64,000 bases of DNA from Saitoella complicata NRRL Y-17804 (Eukaryota; Ascomycota; Saitoellomycetes; Saitoellales; Saitoellaceae): the NCBI RefSeq assembly GCF_001661265.1, contig NW_017566992.1:1038892-1102891 (forward strand), given 5' to 3'. The notes under the pieces are model-generated. The model worked only from the letters and a program-made list of their open reading frames with translations. It was not told where the DNA came from and did no database searches. The translations under genes and the position numbers were made by a program. This document shows positions 19,921 through 30,574 of this stretch, one piece after another (position 1 is the stretch's first letter; the number at the start of each line of letters is the position of its first letter).

Positions 19921-21551
19921 TTATTTCTCAGTGGCCTGCTCGGCCGGGAACTCATCGTCTTCGGGAGCTTGGGGGAGTCCAAGAACCTTACGCTCGTCAT
20001 CAGTCAGCACGAACGGGGCTCCTTTGACATATTCGCGGAGTTCAGGAACCTGAGCATAATCCCCATACTCAAGAAATAAAGCAGACTGAGAGTTCTCGAC
20101 ATCCGCAGCAGGCTTCTCGAATCCGGGAGCCTCCGCAGGTTCAATGGGTGCAAGGGTCATGGCATTCTCATCGTTTTCAGCAGGCTGCTCGGATTTGCGA
20201 TCCTCTTCACCCCCTTCCCCGTTGAAGCAATATTCGGTATCTTCGGTTTCGTCTCCCGAATCCTGTGACTCCTCGGAGGCAGGAGCAGGCATAATACGCT
20301 CCATCAACGTCAACGGGTTGGGCCGGATTGTCTCATCTTCCAACAATTGCTGCGCAGCGCTCGTCTCGGCCATTGCCGCTCCCACGCCCACCCCAACACC
20401 CACTGCCGCTCCCACGACTTCCTCCCTTTCACGCTTAATAAGCCTTGCAAGAGGCACGTACTCCTCCTCATCATCACTGTCCGGCGGCCTAATGAGACAA
20501 ATCTCAGGCATGAGCGGGTCATCTCCCGTAAGATCCTGAACCTCGACTTGGCAGCTCTGGAGCTGCTCACGGGCCCTCTTACGTTTGTTATCGCGGTCAA
20601 TGGTGTTAAGGGTATCAAACATGTCCTCCATGTTAAGGTCTGGGGTGTCATTTGAGGAGCGCCTCTTGCGGGTAGACTTCTTGAACGGGTCAGGGACGTT
20701 AAAGCCACGAGCACGGAGATCGCCTGCGAATTCTCACGTCAGCATTCTTATCGCAAGATAAGTCCGCCGTGGCAACAAACTGGCGGTCCTGTAACGGAAT
20801 TCAATTTCGAAAAGTGGGTCCGGGTCAACCTCTACCCTTCTGTGAAGGACTCCATGTATCACTACCTTCGGAGTAACAGCCCCATAACTATCGCTATTCA
20901 GCAAACACCTAGAGATCTTGGGAACAAATGTACTCACTCCACATCATGTTTCAAAGTACGGGCATCTCCCTTATACACGTCTGCTTTCTGTGGACCCGGG
21001 GCGTGTTGCCATTCCTCTGTCCGGGCCGCGGGTGCGGGTAGGTCCAGCATAGTACAATTGAACGTAGGATCATTGCTTGTTTTCACCACTCGCTCAGCGT
21101 CATCTTCAGCTTCGTCTTGAACCGCCGACCATGTCCTGTGCACAGACAAGCGGATCGTGCCCAAGTTCTTCAATACCTCTTCTCTCCTCTCACTATCGTG
21201 CATTGTCCTCGTCAATGGCAAGATTCGAAACATGAAAGGCCGAACGAAAGATGTCGAATCGAGCTGATCTGCGCCTTCGAATGTATATTCGATGGGCGGC
21301 ACATTGGAGAATATCTCGGCGACCATCAAACCGTCCATGTAGAGATGGAAGTCGAAGAGTTCGTACCATGTAGCCAGATCCTCCGGCGGAGGGTTTGGTA
21401 GGTGGAAAATGATAACGGTGAAAGTATCGCCGGCAACGGATGGGATATAGCAACTGATCTTGTCCCCGGCATTGTTTGTGGTGGTGCCGTACTCTTGCAA
21501 GACAGTGCCCTCACGTAATACCTGGACGTGAAGGCCTTTGATGCAGACCAT
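19921..21551 (-). CDS. DUF7918-type protein
   Basis: Three exons: 20938-21551, 20781-20887 and 19921-20723 (introns of 50 and 57 nt), giving 507 aa. Residues 1 to about 260 look like the fungal DUF7918 fold: a beta-rich start (IKGLHVQVLREGTVLQEYGT; CYIPSVAGDTFTVIIF), a YMDGLMVAE core, SFVRPFMFRILPLT, and the closing strand FEIEFRYRTASDLRARGF completed by the last splice. The family is widespread in fungi and has no established function. The C-terminal 240 residues are acidic and disordered, with a Lys/Arg patch (FKKSTRKRRSS) that could be a nuclear signal. The splice joins restore the conserved end of the domain, which supports the model. Confidence 0.78.
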
Positions 21552-21750
21552 GGTCCTGCCTTTGGCGGTGAGGTCTTGTTGGGTCTATTGGATCACTGGA
21601 TTGCCCGTAACGTAGAGCAGCATTCAGCGCACATGACGGTGCCTGGATAACGATGAAGAAGAAGCGGCCCGAGCGTTGATAAGGAGTTCACAGGACTGGA
21701 GAAACGGCGCCTAATAGGAGAAGAGAGGACAAAGCAAAGCATTCACAGCT

Positions 21751-22064
21751 TCAGAACATCTTCCCACCCATCAAGGTCCTGAATAGACTCCGATTCCCGG
21801 GATTCAGCGGTGCACGAGGGTGGATGTGTTGACCCTGGAAGTTCAGCCGGGAATATTAATGCAAAGGAGGCATGCACTGCCATCGTACAGGCCCGGCACT
21901 CACAAATGCACTGCCGCAAAGGAATCAAAATAACATACCTTAAACAAGGAGTAGGACAGTTGAACTTCGTCGTCCAAGAGTACATGCAACGCCAATCGAC
22001 TTGCAGCGGGTCCTGAACTTGATGCAACCCCCACAGCACTGCTGTGTGCATGTACTCCTGACAT
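21751..22064 (-). CDS. Possible small gene (weak)
   Basis: A candidate two-exon frame: ATG at 22064, exon 1 to 21939 (42 codons), donor GTATGT at 21938. A downstream acceptor before a Pro/Arg-rich ending stops at 21751. Exon 1 reads MSGVHAHSSAVGVASSSGPA followed by a hydrophobic/acidic LHVLLDDEVQLSYSLFK. Another frame gives an equally plausible acidic ending (SIQDLDGWEDVLKL, stop at 21743), so the exon structure is not settled. It lies in the 574-bp gap between the DUF7918 gene and Pol iota, head to head with the latter. No family recognised. Confidence 0.25.
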
Positions 22065-22125
22065 CGCAATTGTGTGGGGACCAAACTCCTGATGAACAGA
22101 AAATGTAGTCTTCGCTAATTCGTCG

Positions 22126-24204
22126 ATGATTCAATCCAATAACCATATCATCATCCAACTCGACCTGGACTTCTTCTATGGCCAAGTCGAACAACTCGCG
22201 AAGCCCTCCCTCCGCGCCCTGCCGTTTGGCATTCAGCAGAAGCAAATTATTGTGACGTGCAACTACCTTGCTCGCGAACGAGGTGTTGGCAAATTGCAGT
22301 TGGTGACCGGTGCGGTGAAGGCTTGTCCTGACCTGGTCATCGTCAATGGAGAGGACTTGAATCGGTACAGAAAGGCTAGTCGGGACATCTTTGGGCTTGT
22401 CCGCAATCTGGTAGGGGATGAATGCGCGGTAGAAAGGCTGGGAATGGACGAACTATGGATTGATGTCACGTTGCTTGTGGAAAGAGCGCTCATGGACCGC
22501 AGTGCATCCTGGATATCCGGCGAGGATCACAGAGGCTGGGCAGGGCATATGATCGATTTAAACGGGGATCGTCTCTACACCCCCGAAGCAACTACAGACA
22601 CAACCCAATTCACAGACGAGGAGGCCCTTTACCTTGCCTCCCATCTCGCCCGATATGTGCGCGACCAACTCCATGAACAAGTCGGTTTCACCTGCTCTGC
22701 CGGCATTGCAACCTCTAAACTCCTTTCCAAGCTCGCAGCTGCCGAACACAAACCCGCTGACCAGACCCTTATAATGCCTGAAGCTTACGAATGCTTCTTG
22801 AGAGGTATGCAAGTGAAGAAGCTGAACGGGTTTGGGTATAAGACGCTGAAGGTGTTATATGAGAAACTCGGTGCGCGGGCGCCTCAAAGGGAGGAAGTGG
22901 TGGAGGACGATGTGGTGGATGAGGATGATTTGGAGAGAAATTGGGAGAACTATAAACCGCAGGATAAAGCCAAGACGGAGTTGCTGGATGTTTACAAAGA
23001 CACTCAGTTGACTGTGGGATATGTCATCGAAAACAGCTCACTTTCGGAGTTTCAGGTTTGGTTCGGAGCCGAGCAAGGACTGTTTCTGTGGAATCTACTA
23101 CGAGGTATCGATATGACACCAGTGAAAGCATCGCCGCTCTACCCTTCCACCATCTCCATCGAAGATTCATTCCTCCATTGCAGCAGGATGCTTGACGCTT
23201 CCCGCCGGCTCCTCGAACTTACCATCGACCTCCTAGATCGCCTCGAGATGGAGCTTTACGATCAAGCCACCGATCGCTGGGCAAAATACCCACGCACACT
23301 CCGCTTAACCGTTCGACTTCGTTCACCAAACCGAGTCAAAGGTGAAGAATGGCGCGATAAACGGGAAGGAAGGAGCGCGAAATTACCGGTTGAGGTATTT
23401 GAGGTTACACGGATGACGAAGGAAGAGAGAGCCGCCAGACTGTTGAATGGTACCATTATGGGACTGTTCAAGAAGATGGTCGGTGAGAAGGAGTGGGACT
23501 GTTCTTTGTTCAATCTAGCGGTGGTGAACTTGGAGAATAAGAGGCCGATGGCAAGTATTGGGAGTTACTTCGCAGGAGGACCAAGTAGTCACCATCTGTC
23601 GACGCAAGTGACCCTGATACGCCCGGCTGAGGTGGATGAAGAAGTCTGGGACTCGCTCCCTGATGAGATGAAGCGTGAGATTTCGAATGAGTACAAGCGT
23701 GATCAGGAGGGGTTCGCCGGCCGGGCGGATGGGGTTGCCATTAAGCGGAACGCGGAAGACGGCATATCAGAGAGGCCAGCGGCAAAGAAGAGAGGGGGAA
23801 CAGGCATTGCAGGGTTCTTCAAAGCGCCTCCGCCAGCAGTCAAAGCTTCACTTGTCATTCATGCGAGTCCGCCAAGGCCACCGGAGGTCGATGAAGAAGT
23901 ATGGGCCTCTCTGCCAGCCGACCTGAAGGCGGAAATATCTGCGGATTATGAGGCAAAGAAACCGGGGTCGATCGCCGAGATGGATGAACGTAATGGAATC
24001 AAGGCAGGCTATGTTGCTTCACGAGGTGTTGCCGTAAAAGTGCCCGTAACCCATGGGCTCGACGACCCTGTAGACTCCGGCTCCGACCGTGGGAGTGTTC
24101 GGAACGAAGCCGACGGCGACGCTTTTACATGTCCATCATGCGGATCCATCCTCCCTATGTTTGTCCGTGCTGCACATCTAGCATATCACGAAGAAATCCA
24201 ATAA
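22126..24204 (+). CDS. DNA polymerase iota (Y family) with two UBMs and a UBZ
   Basis: A 692-aa intronless translesion polymerase. The catalytic core has the metal-binding Asp pair (D13, D15 in QLDLDFFYGQVE), the nucleotide-pocket region GIQQKQIIVTCNYLAR, and ERLGMDELWIDVT with the third carboxylates at D108/E109. This last motif follows the iota pattern (human ERLGFDENFVDLT) rather than the eta/kappa SIDEA pattern. The thumb motif CSAGIATSKLLSKLA and a little-finger domain follow. Behind the core are two ubiquitin-binding motifs (about 501-522 VDEEVWDSLPDEMKREI and about 586-606 VDEEVWASLPADLKAEI), a PIP-like GIAGFFK between them, and a C-terminal UBZ finger (C669, C672, H684, H688). It should bypass damaged template bases at ubiquitinated PCNA. 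The identification is strong. Confidence 0.92.
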   Translation: MIQSNNHIIIQLDLDFFYGQVEQLAKPSLRALPFGIQQKQIIVTCNYLARERGVGKLQLVTGAVKACPDLVIVNGEDLNRYRKASRDIFGLVRNLVGDECAVERLGMDELWIDVTLLVERALMDRSASWISGEDHRGWAGHMIDLNGDRLYTPEATTDTTQFTDEEALYLASHLARYVRDQLHEQVGFTCSAGIATSKLLSKLAAAEHKPADQTLIMPEAYECFLRGMQVKKLNGFGYKTLKVLYEKLGARAPQREEVVEDDVVDEDDLERNWENYKPQDKAKTELLDVYKDTQLTVGYVIENSSLSEFQVWFGAEQGLFLWNLLRGIDMTPVKASPLYPSTISIEDSFLHCSRMLDASRRLLELTIDLLDRLEMELYDQATDRWAKYPRTLRLTVRLRSPNRVKGEEWRDKREGRSAKLPVEVFEVTRMTKEERAARLLNGTIMGLFKKMVGEKEWDCSLFNLAVVNLENKRPMASIGSYFAGGPSSHHLSTQVTLIRPAEVDEEVWDSLPDEMKREISNEYKRDQEGFAGRADGVAIKRNAEDGISERPAAKKRGGTGIAGFFKAPPPAVKASLVIHASPPRPPEVDEEVWASLPADLKAEISADYEAKKPGSIAEMDERNGIKAGYVASRGVAVKVPVTHGLDDPVDSGSDRGSVRNEADGDAFTCPSCGSILPMFVRAAHLAYHEEIQ

Positions 24205-24562
24205 TTCGGATTCTATCATTTACCGATTTTCGACCGTTCCTTCCCCTCACCCTGCACGCTGTGCTTCCAGGGCTCGTGCGTCATTCTTGCATGGACAGGT
24301 TATGAGGTCATGTGATCGCTGGTACTTAAGGTTGGGCACCCGCAGCACCGTGCGCACGCCGACCCTCGAGGAGAACGACGGTGAAAATCAGGACGATACG
24401 ATACCATCATCACGTACTGAACCGACCATCAAACGTTTGGAACAGTCATCAGTTACCATTCCCGTCCGCATTCAATCAATGTGCATCATCCTCTCCAATT
24501 CTCCCGACGAAAAACGACACAGTTTACCATTACCACTACCACATTCTCGGTGTACTTGAAGC
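24205..24562. promoter_or_regulatory. Intergenic promoter region of FCP1 (358 bp)
   Basis: It lies between the Pol iota stop and the FCP1 ATG. The distal part is rich in ACC/CACC repeats (taccattaccactaccacatt). No TATA box and no extra gene are visible. Confidence 0.4.
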
Positions 24563-27061
24563 ATGAGTTACGAAGATACTGCCGCAATCTTGTTACCGGC
24601 TACGTTGAGGTATCCGATTACCATTACCAAGCTCTTGGCAGAGCCTGATCAGCCAATCCCGAAGCACGCGCCGTTATTCACGTACAGCTATGTCGGCACG
24701 ACCGAGGAAGCCGTCGACGTGGATGACGAAAACGTCACGGATAGTGGAGGAAAAGTGATGAAAAAAGTTCAGAAGAATTTTTATGAGCAGTTCGACAGTC
24801 CATTGGAAGGCAAGTTGGACAGCTGGAGTATTCACCCAGGGCTCGTGCTGCATGACGGAAGGAGGCCAGTTGGGCATGTAAGGGAGGACTGTTCTCACGC
24901 AATTCAGTTTGCTGGGCTGTGTGCCATGTGTGGCAAAGACGTCACCGGGTTGGACTTTACTGGAAACACGGACTCGGCGCGTGCGACAATCAACATGGCA
25001 CACAACACCACTGGTCTTACCGTGAGTCGCGAGGAAGCTGCGCGAATCGAGAAAGCTGCTACATCGCGGTTACTAGAGGCAAAGAAGCTATCGCTTATTG
25101 TCGATCTGGATCTGACGGTCATCCAAGCCGCCGTAGATCCTACAGTCGGCAGATGGATCGCCGACCCGACAGACCCAAACCACGGACTCGTGAAGGACGT
25201 CGGTGTTTTCCAATTGGCATCCGAACCACAGACGAACTACTACATCAAACAGCGTCCATTGCTGAAGGACTTCTTGGAAAAGATGTCCAACCTCTTCGAA
25301 ATGCACGTCTATACCATGGGTTCCCGTCCCTACGCTAACGCCGTCACGAAAATCATCGACCCAGATCGCAAAATATTTGGTGATCGCATTCTGTCTCGTG
25401 ATGAGAACGGTACACTACAACGCAAGAGTGTGCAACGTCTCTTCCCGGAGGACGATTCCCTGGTAGTGATCATCGATGATCGTGCGGATGTTTGGCAGAC
25501 TGCTGGACCTGCAGGTGCGGTGCTGTGTCCGAATGTGGTCAAGGTCAAACCCTTTGATTTCTTCCCGGAGGTTGGAGATATCAACGGCGCGTTTGTGCCT
25601 AGGCAGTATCCGACACCCAAGGTGGAACCAGCCCCGGTAACAGCAAAAGTAGACGCTCCCAGCACTGCAACCCCAGCCGTGAACGGACCGGGGAGTAATG
25701 TTGACACAAACATGGGTGAACCGACTACGCCACCGGATAGTAATGCCGGTTCGCCGAGCTTGACGGATCAGATGGTTGCCATCAGCGGCGGTGACAATCC
25801 CGAACTCATTGCTGCTCAGGAGACGAAACAGCACGCCGCCCTCCTCGCTCAACAAGAGCAGCGTCCTCTCGAAAAGATGCAAGAGTCGATGGATCCGGCC
25901 GGTGATGCTGGCGACCACCGCGTGAGAATCTTGCGAGACAATGACCGTGAGCTACAAGTCATCGAGAGCATCTTGAAGGAGGTACACTCGAGATTCTACA
26001 GCCTGTATGAACGGGGACAAGCGGATGCGGAGCGGGAGCAAATGCTTGCTGATATGCAAGGAAGTGAATTGGGACGAGCGGCTGCGCTACCTGCCGTGAA
26101 GGATATTTTACCGGCGATGAAGCAGAAGGTGTTGAAGGGCTGTGTGATTGTCTTCTCATCCATTATCCCACTCGGCGAGAAAGTTCACGGCTCTTACGTC
26201 GCCCGCATGGCAATGGAGTTCGGCGCTCAAGTACAGGACGAGATTGATAGTCGCGTAACGCACGTTATCGCTGGCAAACTGCATACCGTCAAAGTCAACA
26301 CAGCCGCGAAACGCAAACACATTAAGATCGTTTCAAGAGCGTGGTTTGACCGTTCGATTGAGAAGTTTGCGAGACAGGATGAGACGCCATATGTTTTGGT
26401 TACGTCGACTGGGCAGATGAGTCCACAGAGTTCGCCGAGTCCGCCGCCTGCCGAGGAGGATATTCCGGACGAGTTGCTGAGTGAGAGTGAGCACTCTGTG
26501 GCCGGAGACGACGAATTGGCCGTCGATAGTAATAGTCAAGTCGGAACGCCGGGTGTCTCGGCTCATGTTACTGGTATGATTAGTGGGTTGGACTTCAGTG
26601 CCATGGATGCGGAGTTGGCCGAGTTCTTGGGCAGTGATGATGATGGAAGCGATGGATCAATGTCTGACGCTTCCTCCGCTAGTGGTTTCGCTCCTGATCG
26701 CAAGCGGAAGAGACGGCAAAGAACCATCTCGGCCACACCCTCTCAAGGCGAAAGCGATAGCGAGCGCAGTACACCGGATCTCAACATGCGGTCGCCGCTC
26801 GCGAAGAGACAGAGAAGGGCACGAGAACGGAAGAGTGCGTTGGCACATGAGATTGGTGCTGAGGATACTGAGGAAGGTGGGGATAGTGATAGTGCGCAGT
26901 CACAGCCAACGCCAAGCCGGCGCCGGACAACCGGCGGAAAGAAGCCTCCACCAGCAGCTGGTGGCGCTGGTCCGCTGGATGATGGTGGCGAGAGTGATGG
27001 TCTATCAGGTATGTCAGACCTTGACGGTCTGGCAGACGAGCTGGACGCGGAGCTGGATTGA
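24563..27061 (+). CDS. FCP1: RNA polymerase II CTD phosphatase Fcp1
   Basis: An 832-aa intronless protein. The phosphatase signature DLDLT sits at residues 181-185 (SLIVDLDLTVIQAA), with the first Asp as the nucleophile, and the second motif follows in PEDDSLVVIIDDRADVW. A conserved Cys pair precedes the domain (LCAMCGKDV). A BRCT domain spans about 520-625 (LKGCVIVFSSIIPLGEKVHG to AWFDRSIEKF). The C-terminus is acidic with a basic patch (RKRKRRQR) and ends in a Leu/Asp-rich stretch (GMSDLDGLADELDAELD), like the TFIIF-binding tail of Fcp1. The enzyme dephosphorylates Ser2/Ser5 of the Pol II heptads to recycle the polymerase in the nucleus. Order of domains and length match the family. Confidence 0.93.
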   Translation: MSYEDTAAILLPATLRYPITITKLLAEPDQPIPKHAPLFTYSYVGTTEEAVDVDDENVTDSGGKVMKKVQKNFYEQFDSPLEGKLDSWSIHPGLVLHDGRRPVGHVREDCSHAIQFAGLCAMCGKDVTGLDFTGNTDSARATINMAHNTTGLTVSREEAARIEKAATSRLLEAKKLSLIVDLDLTVIQAAVDPTVGRWIADPTDPNHGLVKDVGVFQLASEPQTNYYIKQRPLLKDFLEKMSNLFEMHVYTMGSRPYANAVTKIIDPDRKIFGDRILSRDENGTLQRKSVQRLFPEDDSLVVIIDDRADVWQTAGPAGAVLCPNVVKVKPFDFFPEVGDINGAFVPRQYPTPKVEPAPVTAKVDAPSTATPAVNGPGSNVDTNMGEPTTPPDSNAGSPSLTDQMVAISGGDNPELIAAQETKQHAALLAQQEQRPLEKMQESMDPAGDAGDHRVRILRDNDRELQVIESILKEVHSRFYSLYERGQADAEREQMLADMQGSELGRAAALPAVKDILPAMKQKVLKGCVIVFSSIIPLGEKVHGSYVARMAMEFGAQVQDEIDSRVTHVIAGKLHTVKVNTAAKRKHIKIVSRAWFDRSIEKFARQDETPYVLVTSTGQMSPQSSPSPPPAEEDIPDELLSESEHSVAGDDELAVDSNSQVGTPGVSAHVTGMISGLDFSAMDAELAEFLGSDDDGSDGSMSDASSASGFAPDRKRKRRQRTISATPSQGESDSERSTPDLNMRSPLAKRQRRARERKSALAHEIGAEDTEEGGDSDSAQSQPTPSRRRTTGGKKPPPAAGGAGPLDDGGESDGLSGMSDLDGLADELDAELD

Positions 27062-27432
27062 GTGCAATTGCTTATCGACTTAAGCTTTACGGAGTTATGG
27101 ATGGAACGGATATCAAAACAGGGGCAGGTCATCGGATTCTGGAGCTTCACTAGTTTTCACGACATCTATACCCAAGCATCTACAGCTTGTCATTTACGGT
27201 AGCATCCCTAATTGGAATATAATCAATCTCCAGAGGACCATATGCATGGAGGTGGCCCTCGTCTGTATTTCCATTTCACGTGCAGCTGGGCTTGATAAGG
27301 TTGTGCACTGCCACACATCAACAGTTGGCTGAGTAAGCCTCCGCACCGCTGTGGAACCCAATTGCAAGATCTTCCAAGCCGATACTACGTACATGTGTTA
27401 TTGACCAGCACGACGACAATTATAGCAGTGCA
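27062..27432. other. Intergenic, 371 bp, no gene seen
   Basis: It should hold the FCP1 3' end and the MOG1 promoter. Apart from an AT-rich patch near 27215-27225 I see no structured element. Confidence 0.4.
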
Positions 27433-28292
27433 ATGTCGGCTTCGAACGACCAGCCAAGACACTCTTTGAGCCCGCCGCGCCAGCGAATGCCGAGGATGCC
27501 TGCGGTTACCAACACCAAGCTCTTCGGTGGAGCAGTTACAGCTGACATTCCGTCGCTCTTTATCGATGCGAGGTTCGTTTGTTTGAGATCATCTTAAACC
27601 GTAGGTACGATTTCTGACAAAAAGCGAACAGTCAGTTCAGACAAGTACCTGACAACCAAGAAGTCCTCCTCGATACGTCCGGCAAAGAGGACCGCTCAAT
27701 CATCATCGAAATCCTAGAACGCGTACCAGAAAACGACAATAACGCTGCAAAGGCGCACTTTGACGCCCTCGCCCACGACAACGAAGCCGAGGACAATGCC
27801 CAGGTATTGAGCGTGGTACCCTGCTCAACTGAAGAGATCCCACATCTACCGTAAGTAAAGAATGCGCATTCACTCAATGCAACCACTTACAAATCAACCA
27901 GAAATAATGTGTCAGCATACATCCTCACCGGGACTCAACAAGTCGTCAAGTTCTACCCTCGGCGTCGCGGATCAGAGGACCTTGTGAGTACCGGGCACGC
28001 GCTCTCGCCCGCTCCATTTGTGGTTATCCTCCTTGCACTCATCCGACTTCCACAACAAGAAACCGACATTGTTATCAGTATGAACATTGATTTCATCGAT
28101 ATGGATGATATGCTCTCTGTCGCATGTCTGGGTGTGCCATCGGAGACTGGTACGGACACGGGCCTAACGTCTGCGTTCCCACTGAGCGGCGGTACCGGAG
28201 GCGCAACGAGGATTGAGAAAGCGAGGCGGGAGTTGAAAGCTATTCTGAGCAGTTTCGTAATTCAGGACTGGGGCCTCTTTGGGGGGCAATAG
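27433..28292 (+). CDS. MOG1: Mog1, Ran-binding nuclear import factor
   Basis: Three exons: 27433-27572, 27632-27850 and 27902-28292 (introns of 59 and 51 nt), giving 249 aa. The Mog1 core is clear: TKLFGGAVTADIPSLFIDAS, then across the splice QFRQVPDNQEVLLD, IIIEILERV, HFDALAHDN, and later ALIRLPQQETDIVISMN. Mog1 binds Ran-GTP/GDP and helps nuclear import. An insert (STGHALSPAPFVV) between the conserved strand ending in YPRRRGSED and ALIRLP is not typical. It begins with GTGAGTACC like a splice donor, but no AG follows before the conserved sequence resumes, so I keep it as coding. The N-terminal 28 residues are Pro/Arg-rich. Confidence 0.87.
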
Positions 28293-28452
28293 ATGGTAAT
28301 GTCGATGGGATGAGGACGATGATATAGACTGTTCTATAAGGATACCCTATTTTGCATAGAGAGCGAGCGTGGAGTTGATTTTCTTCTTTTTCTTACCTGT
28401 GGCATTCATCATGATGATTCAATATATCATTTAATGTCTGATTCAACTTAAC

Positions 28453-30546
28453 TCAGGCCAGTTGGAGCTTCTCCAATGCATCGTCCAAACCGAAGATGTC
28501 CTCGGAGGTAGGGCTGACCATGTTCTCCTTCCCTTCCTTCAATGCCTTCCACTCCTTGCTCACTATACCCATCAAGTCCTTATGTGGGCTGCCTGGATTA
28601 GCACTCTTCACCCTCGCAAAGTTCTCCTTCACAAACTGACTAAATGCATTTCCACCACCACCTCCAGCCCTAGGCACAGGATGCGTCTGCTCCAACCTCG
28701 ACCCACAACGTCCACAACACGTCTTTGTGGGATCTATAGTCTTGGATTGCCGGCCATATTCATAGGCACACGCGACATTCTGACATGTCCAGCGGTATTT
28801 ATAGGTAATTTCGAAGGTGTGCGTGGTGGACACCTCGACGTCCGGAAAGGCGGCCATGACTTTAGCACCCCATGATTTGAACGCCGCTCCGTGTGACGGT
28901 TGTTTACCTCCGGTGATGATCCACGTTGCGATATGGCACATTTCGTGTGCGATGGTTGTGTGTAGTCGTTCTTCGGAGTCGATGACTTTTGGGGAGAGCT
29001 CGATATTCGCACGGTGGATGTCGGTCTTCTCAGCGATGCCGCTGACGATATTGGTCTGCACTGTCTTCTTCCATGTTGCACGACCGGCTGTGGTCTGCAG
29101 GCGTACGTTCCAAGTGAGAGTTACTCCACCAGCCGCTTCACACTTCTTGCTCAGTTCTCCTCCACACACGGTGTCATCAATCTCTCTGATGAAGTTCATG
29201 GCGATCTCGTCTCGTCGTGCCAGGAAGTCCTTCTTTGCCTTGCGACCTGCGGTTGTATTATTCTTCACGGGCGACTTTGTTGGTGAACTTGGTCGTGATA
29301 GGAGCGTGTCAATCTGTGGTTTCTTGGGCGAATGCTTCTCAACCCATGTCGCGTGTTCTCCCTGATTCCAAAATGCTTCATCTGGACTTTTGTGGGGTGA
29401 TAGTGGGATGATTCTCCGTGGCGACCTCGGAGTGGCTGGGACTATCGGACCGGATGAAGGAGCTCCCACGGAGTTCGAAGAAGGTGGAGCAAAGGCTGAT
29501 ATAGGTCGAAGAGGTGGTCGCTTCCGAGGCGACTTCGATGGTTCGAAGGTCAAGATGGCTCCCGCATCAGGGAAGGCATCCGACGTGTTCGAGATGACAG
29601 AAAGTCGCCGTGGAGCTGGCATTGGCGCTGAAGTTTTGGTTGGCGACGGCAGCGAATCATCAATGACCTCCACCTCCTCTTCCGCATCTTCATCACTCTG
29701 GATTTCTAACTCGGAGTATTCCCTATCTTCACTTTCTTCTTCTCTGTACTGGATCAACCTTTTCTGTACTCGCCGCTTCGGCGTGCTTCTTCCCACGTCG
29801 AGTGTAGGCTCCTCTATCGGCAGTGGTACCGAGAAGCTCGTGTCGGCGAACTTGTCCACTAGAATGTAAACACCGTCTTCATCGTCGTTTTCGCTTTCGG
29901 AAGGTGACTCGCTCTCTGAGTGGAGTATCAAGCGCCATTGACCGACTTTTCGAGGTGACGTTCGGCGTGAGAGTCTTGGCATTGACGATTTATTAGCGCT
30001 CTCTGGAACAGGCACTCTAGCTCTCGATTTCGGTGGAGTTTTCTGTAACTGTTTATTTGGTAATTCGACTTCTGGGGGTGGCAATGAATCGTTCTCCGAG
30101 TCTTCAGAGTCATACACCACCTTGGTCTTCAGCTGACGTCGCCGTCGCGCCAGGTCATTCTCGGCACTTACAGCCTGTGATTTCTCATGCCCTTGCAGCG
30201 GAAGAACAGTGTTGTTTCTAGCTGCTGTCGGTTCACGAATAATAGCTCGGACGTCTGCCTCAGGCCGTACTTCAGGCACCGGGTCTGTCTGTTCGACCTT
30301 TACCACCCGCGATGTCTCGTAGAACGTCTCGCGCTTTACTCCCGCAAGAGACTGTATTTCTTCCTCCTCACCCTCGACCTTTACATCCACGCTCGTAATC
30401 TTGACGTTTTGGGCCACCTCCACCAGCGCACACTTCTGCTGCACTCGCGGCTCGGCCTTGATCTTCGGCACTGCCTTTAGCAAATCCTTCAGATCCGGAA
30501 ACTCGATATCGCTGTCATCATCGCTCACCACAACGCGTCTGACCAT
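28453..30546 (-). CDS. SprT-like zinc metalloprotease (GCNA/Wss1-type repair protein)
   Basis: A 697-aa protein. The open frame runs further upstream through the 25-bp repeats, but I start at the ATG at 30546 (MVRRVVVSDDDSDIEFPDL). Residues 1 to about 460 are acidic, Ser-rich and disordered, with SIM-like hydrophobic/acidic patches (VEVIDDSLPS). The SprT domain has HEMCH at about 534-538 (HTTIAHEMCHIATWIITGG), the distal GAAFKSWGAKVM helix and a C-terminal zinc ribbon (CQNVACAYEY ... CCGRCGSRL). A last helical segment (FVKENFARVKS ... IVSKEWKALKEGK) resembles an HMG-box end, as in GCNA relatives. Such proteins degrade DNA-protein crosslinks in the nucleus. Family membership is firm; substrate is inference. 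Confidence 0.88.
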   Translation of the reverse strand: MVRRVVVSDDDSDIEFPDLKDLLKAVPKIKAEPRVQQKCALVEVAQNVKITSVDVKVEGEEEEIQSLAGVKRETFYETSRVVKVEQTDPVPEVRPEADVRAIIREPTAARNNTVLPLQGHEKSQAVSAENDLARRRRQLKTKVVYDSEDSENDSLPPPEVELPNKQLQKTPPKSRARVPVPESANKSSMPRLSRRTSPRKVGQWRLILHSESESPSESENDDEDGVYILVDKFADTSFSVPLPIEEPTLDVGRSTPKRRVQKRLIQYREEESEDREYSELEIQSDEDAEEEVEVIDDSLPSPTKTSAPMPAPRRLSVISNTSDAFPDAGAILTFEPSKSPRKRPPLRPISAFAPPSSNSVGAPSSGPIVPATPRSPRRIIPLSPHKSPDEAFWNQGEHATWVEKHSPKKPQIDTLLSRPSSPTKSPVKNNTTAGRKAKKDFLARRDEIAMNFIREIDDTVCGGELSKKCEAAGGVTLTWNVRLQTTAGRATWKKTVQTNIVSGIAEKTDIHRANIELSPKVIDSEERLHTTIAHEMCHIATWIITGGKQPSHGAAFKSWGAKVMAAFPDVEVSTTHTFEITYKYRWTCQNVACAYEYGRQSKTIDPTKTCCGRCGSRLEQTHPVPRAGGGGGNAFSQFVKENFARVKSANPGSPHKDLMGIVSKEWKALKEGKENMVSPTSEDIFGLDDALEKLQLA

Positions 30547-30574
30547 CAGCAACAGGGTTTGTACACGTTGAACG

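Noticed and set aside
21940-22245. Cys-rich minus frame overlapping the Pol iota start
   Set aside because: The Cys cluster falls in the intergenic part, but its N-terminal half is antisense to the conserved polymerase active site; I judge it chance.
27984-28025. Possible extra intron in MOG1 after GSEDL (GTGAGTACC)
   Set aside because: The donor is good, but no AG acceptor occurs before the conserved ALIRLPQQETD sequence, and the frame stays open.
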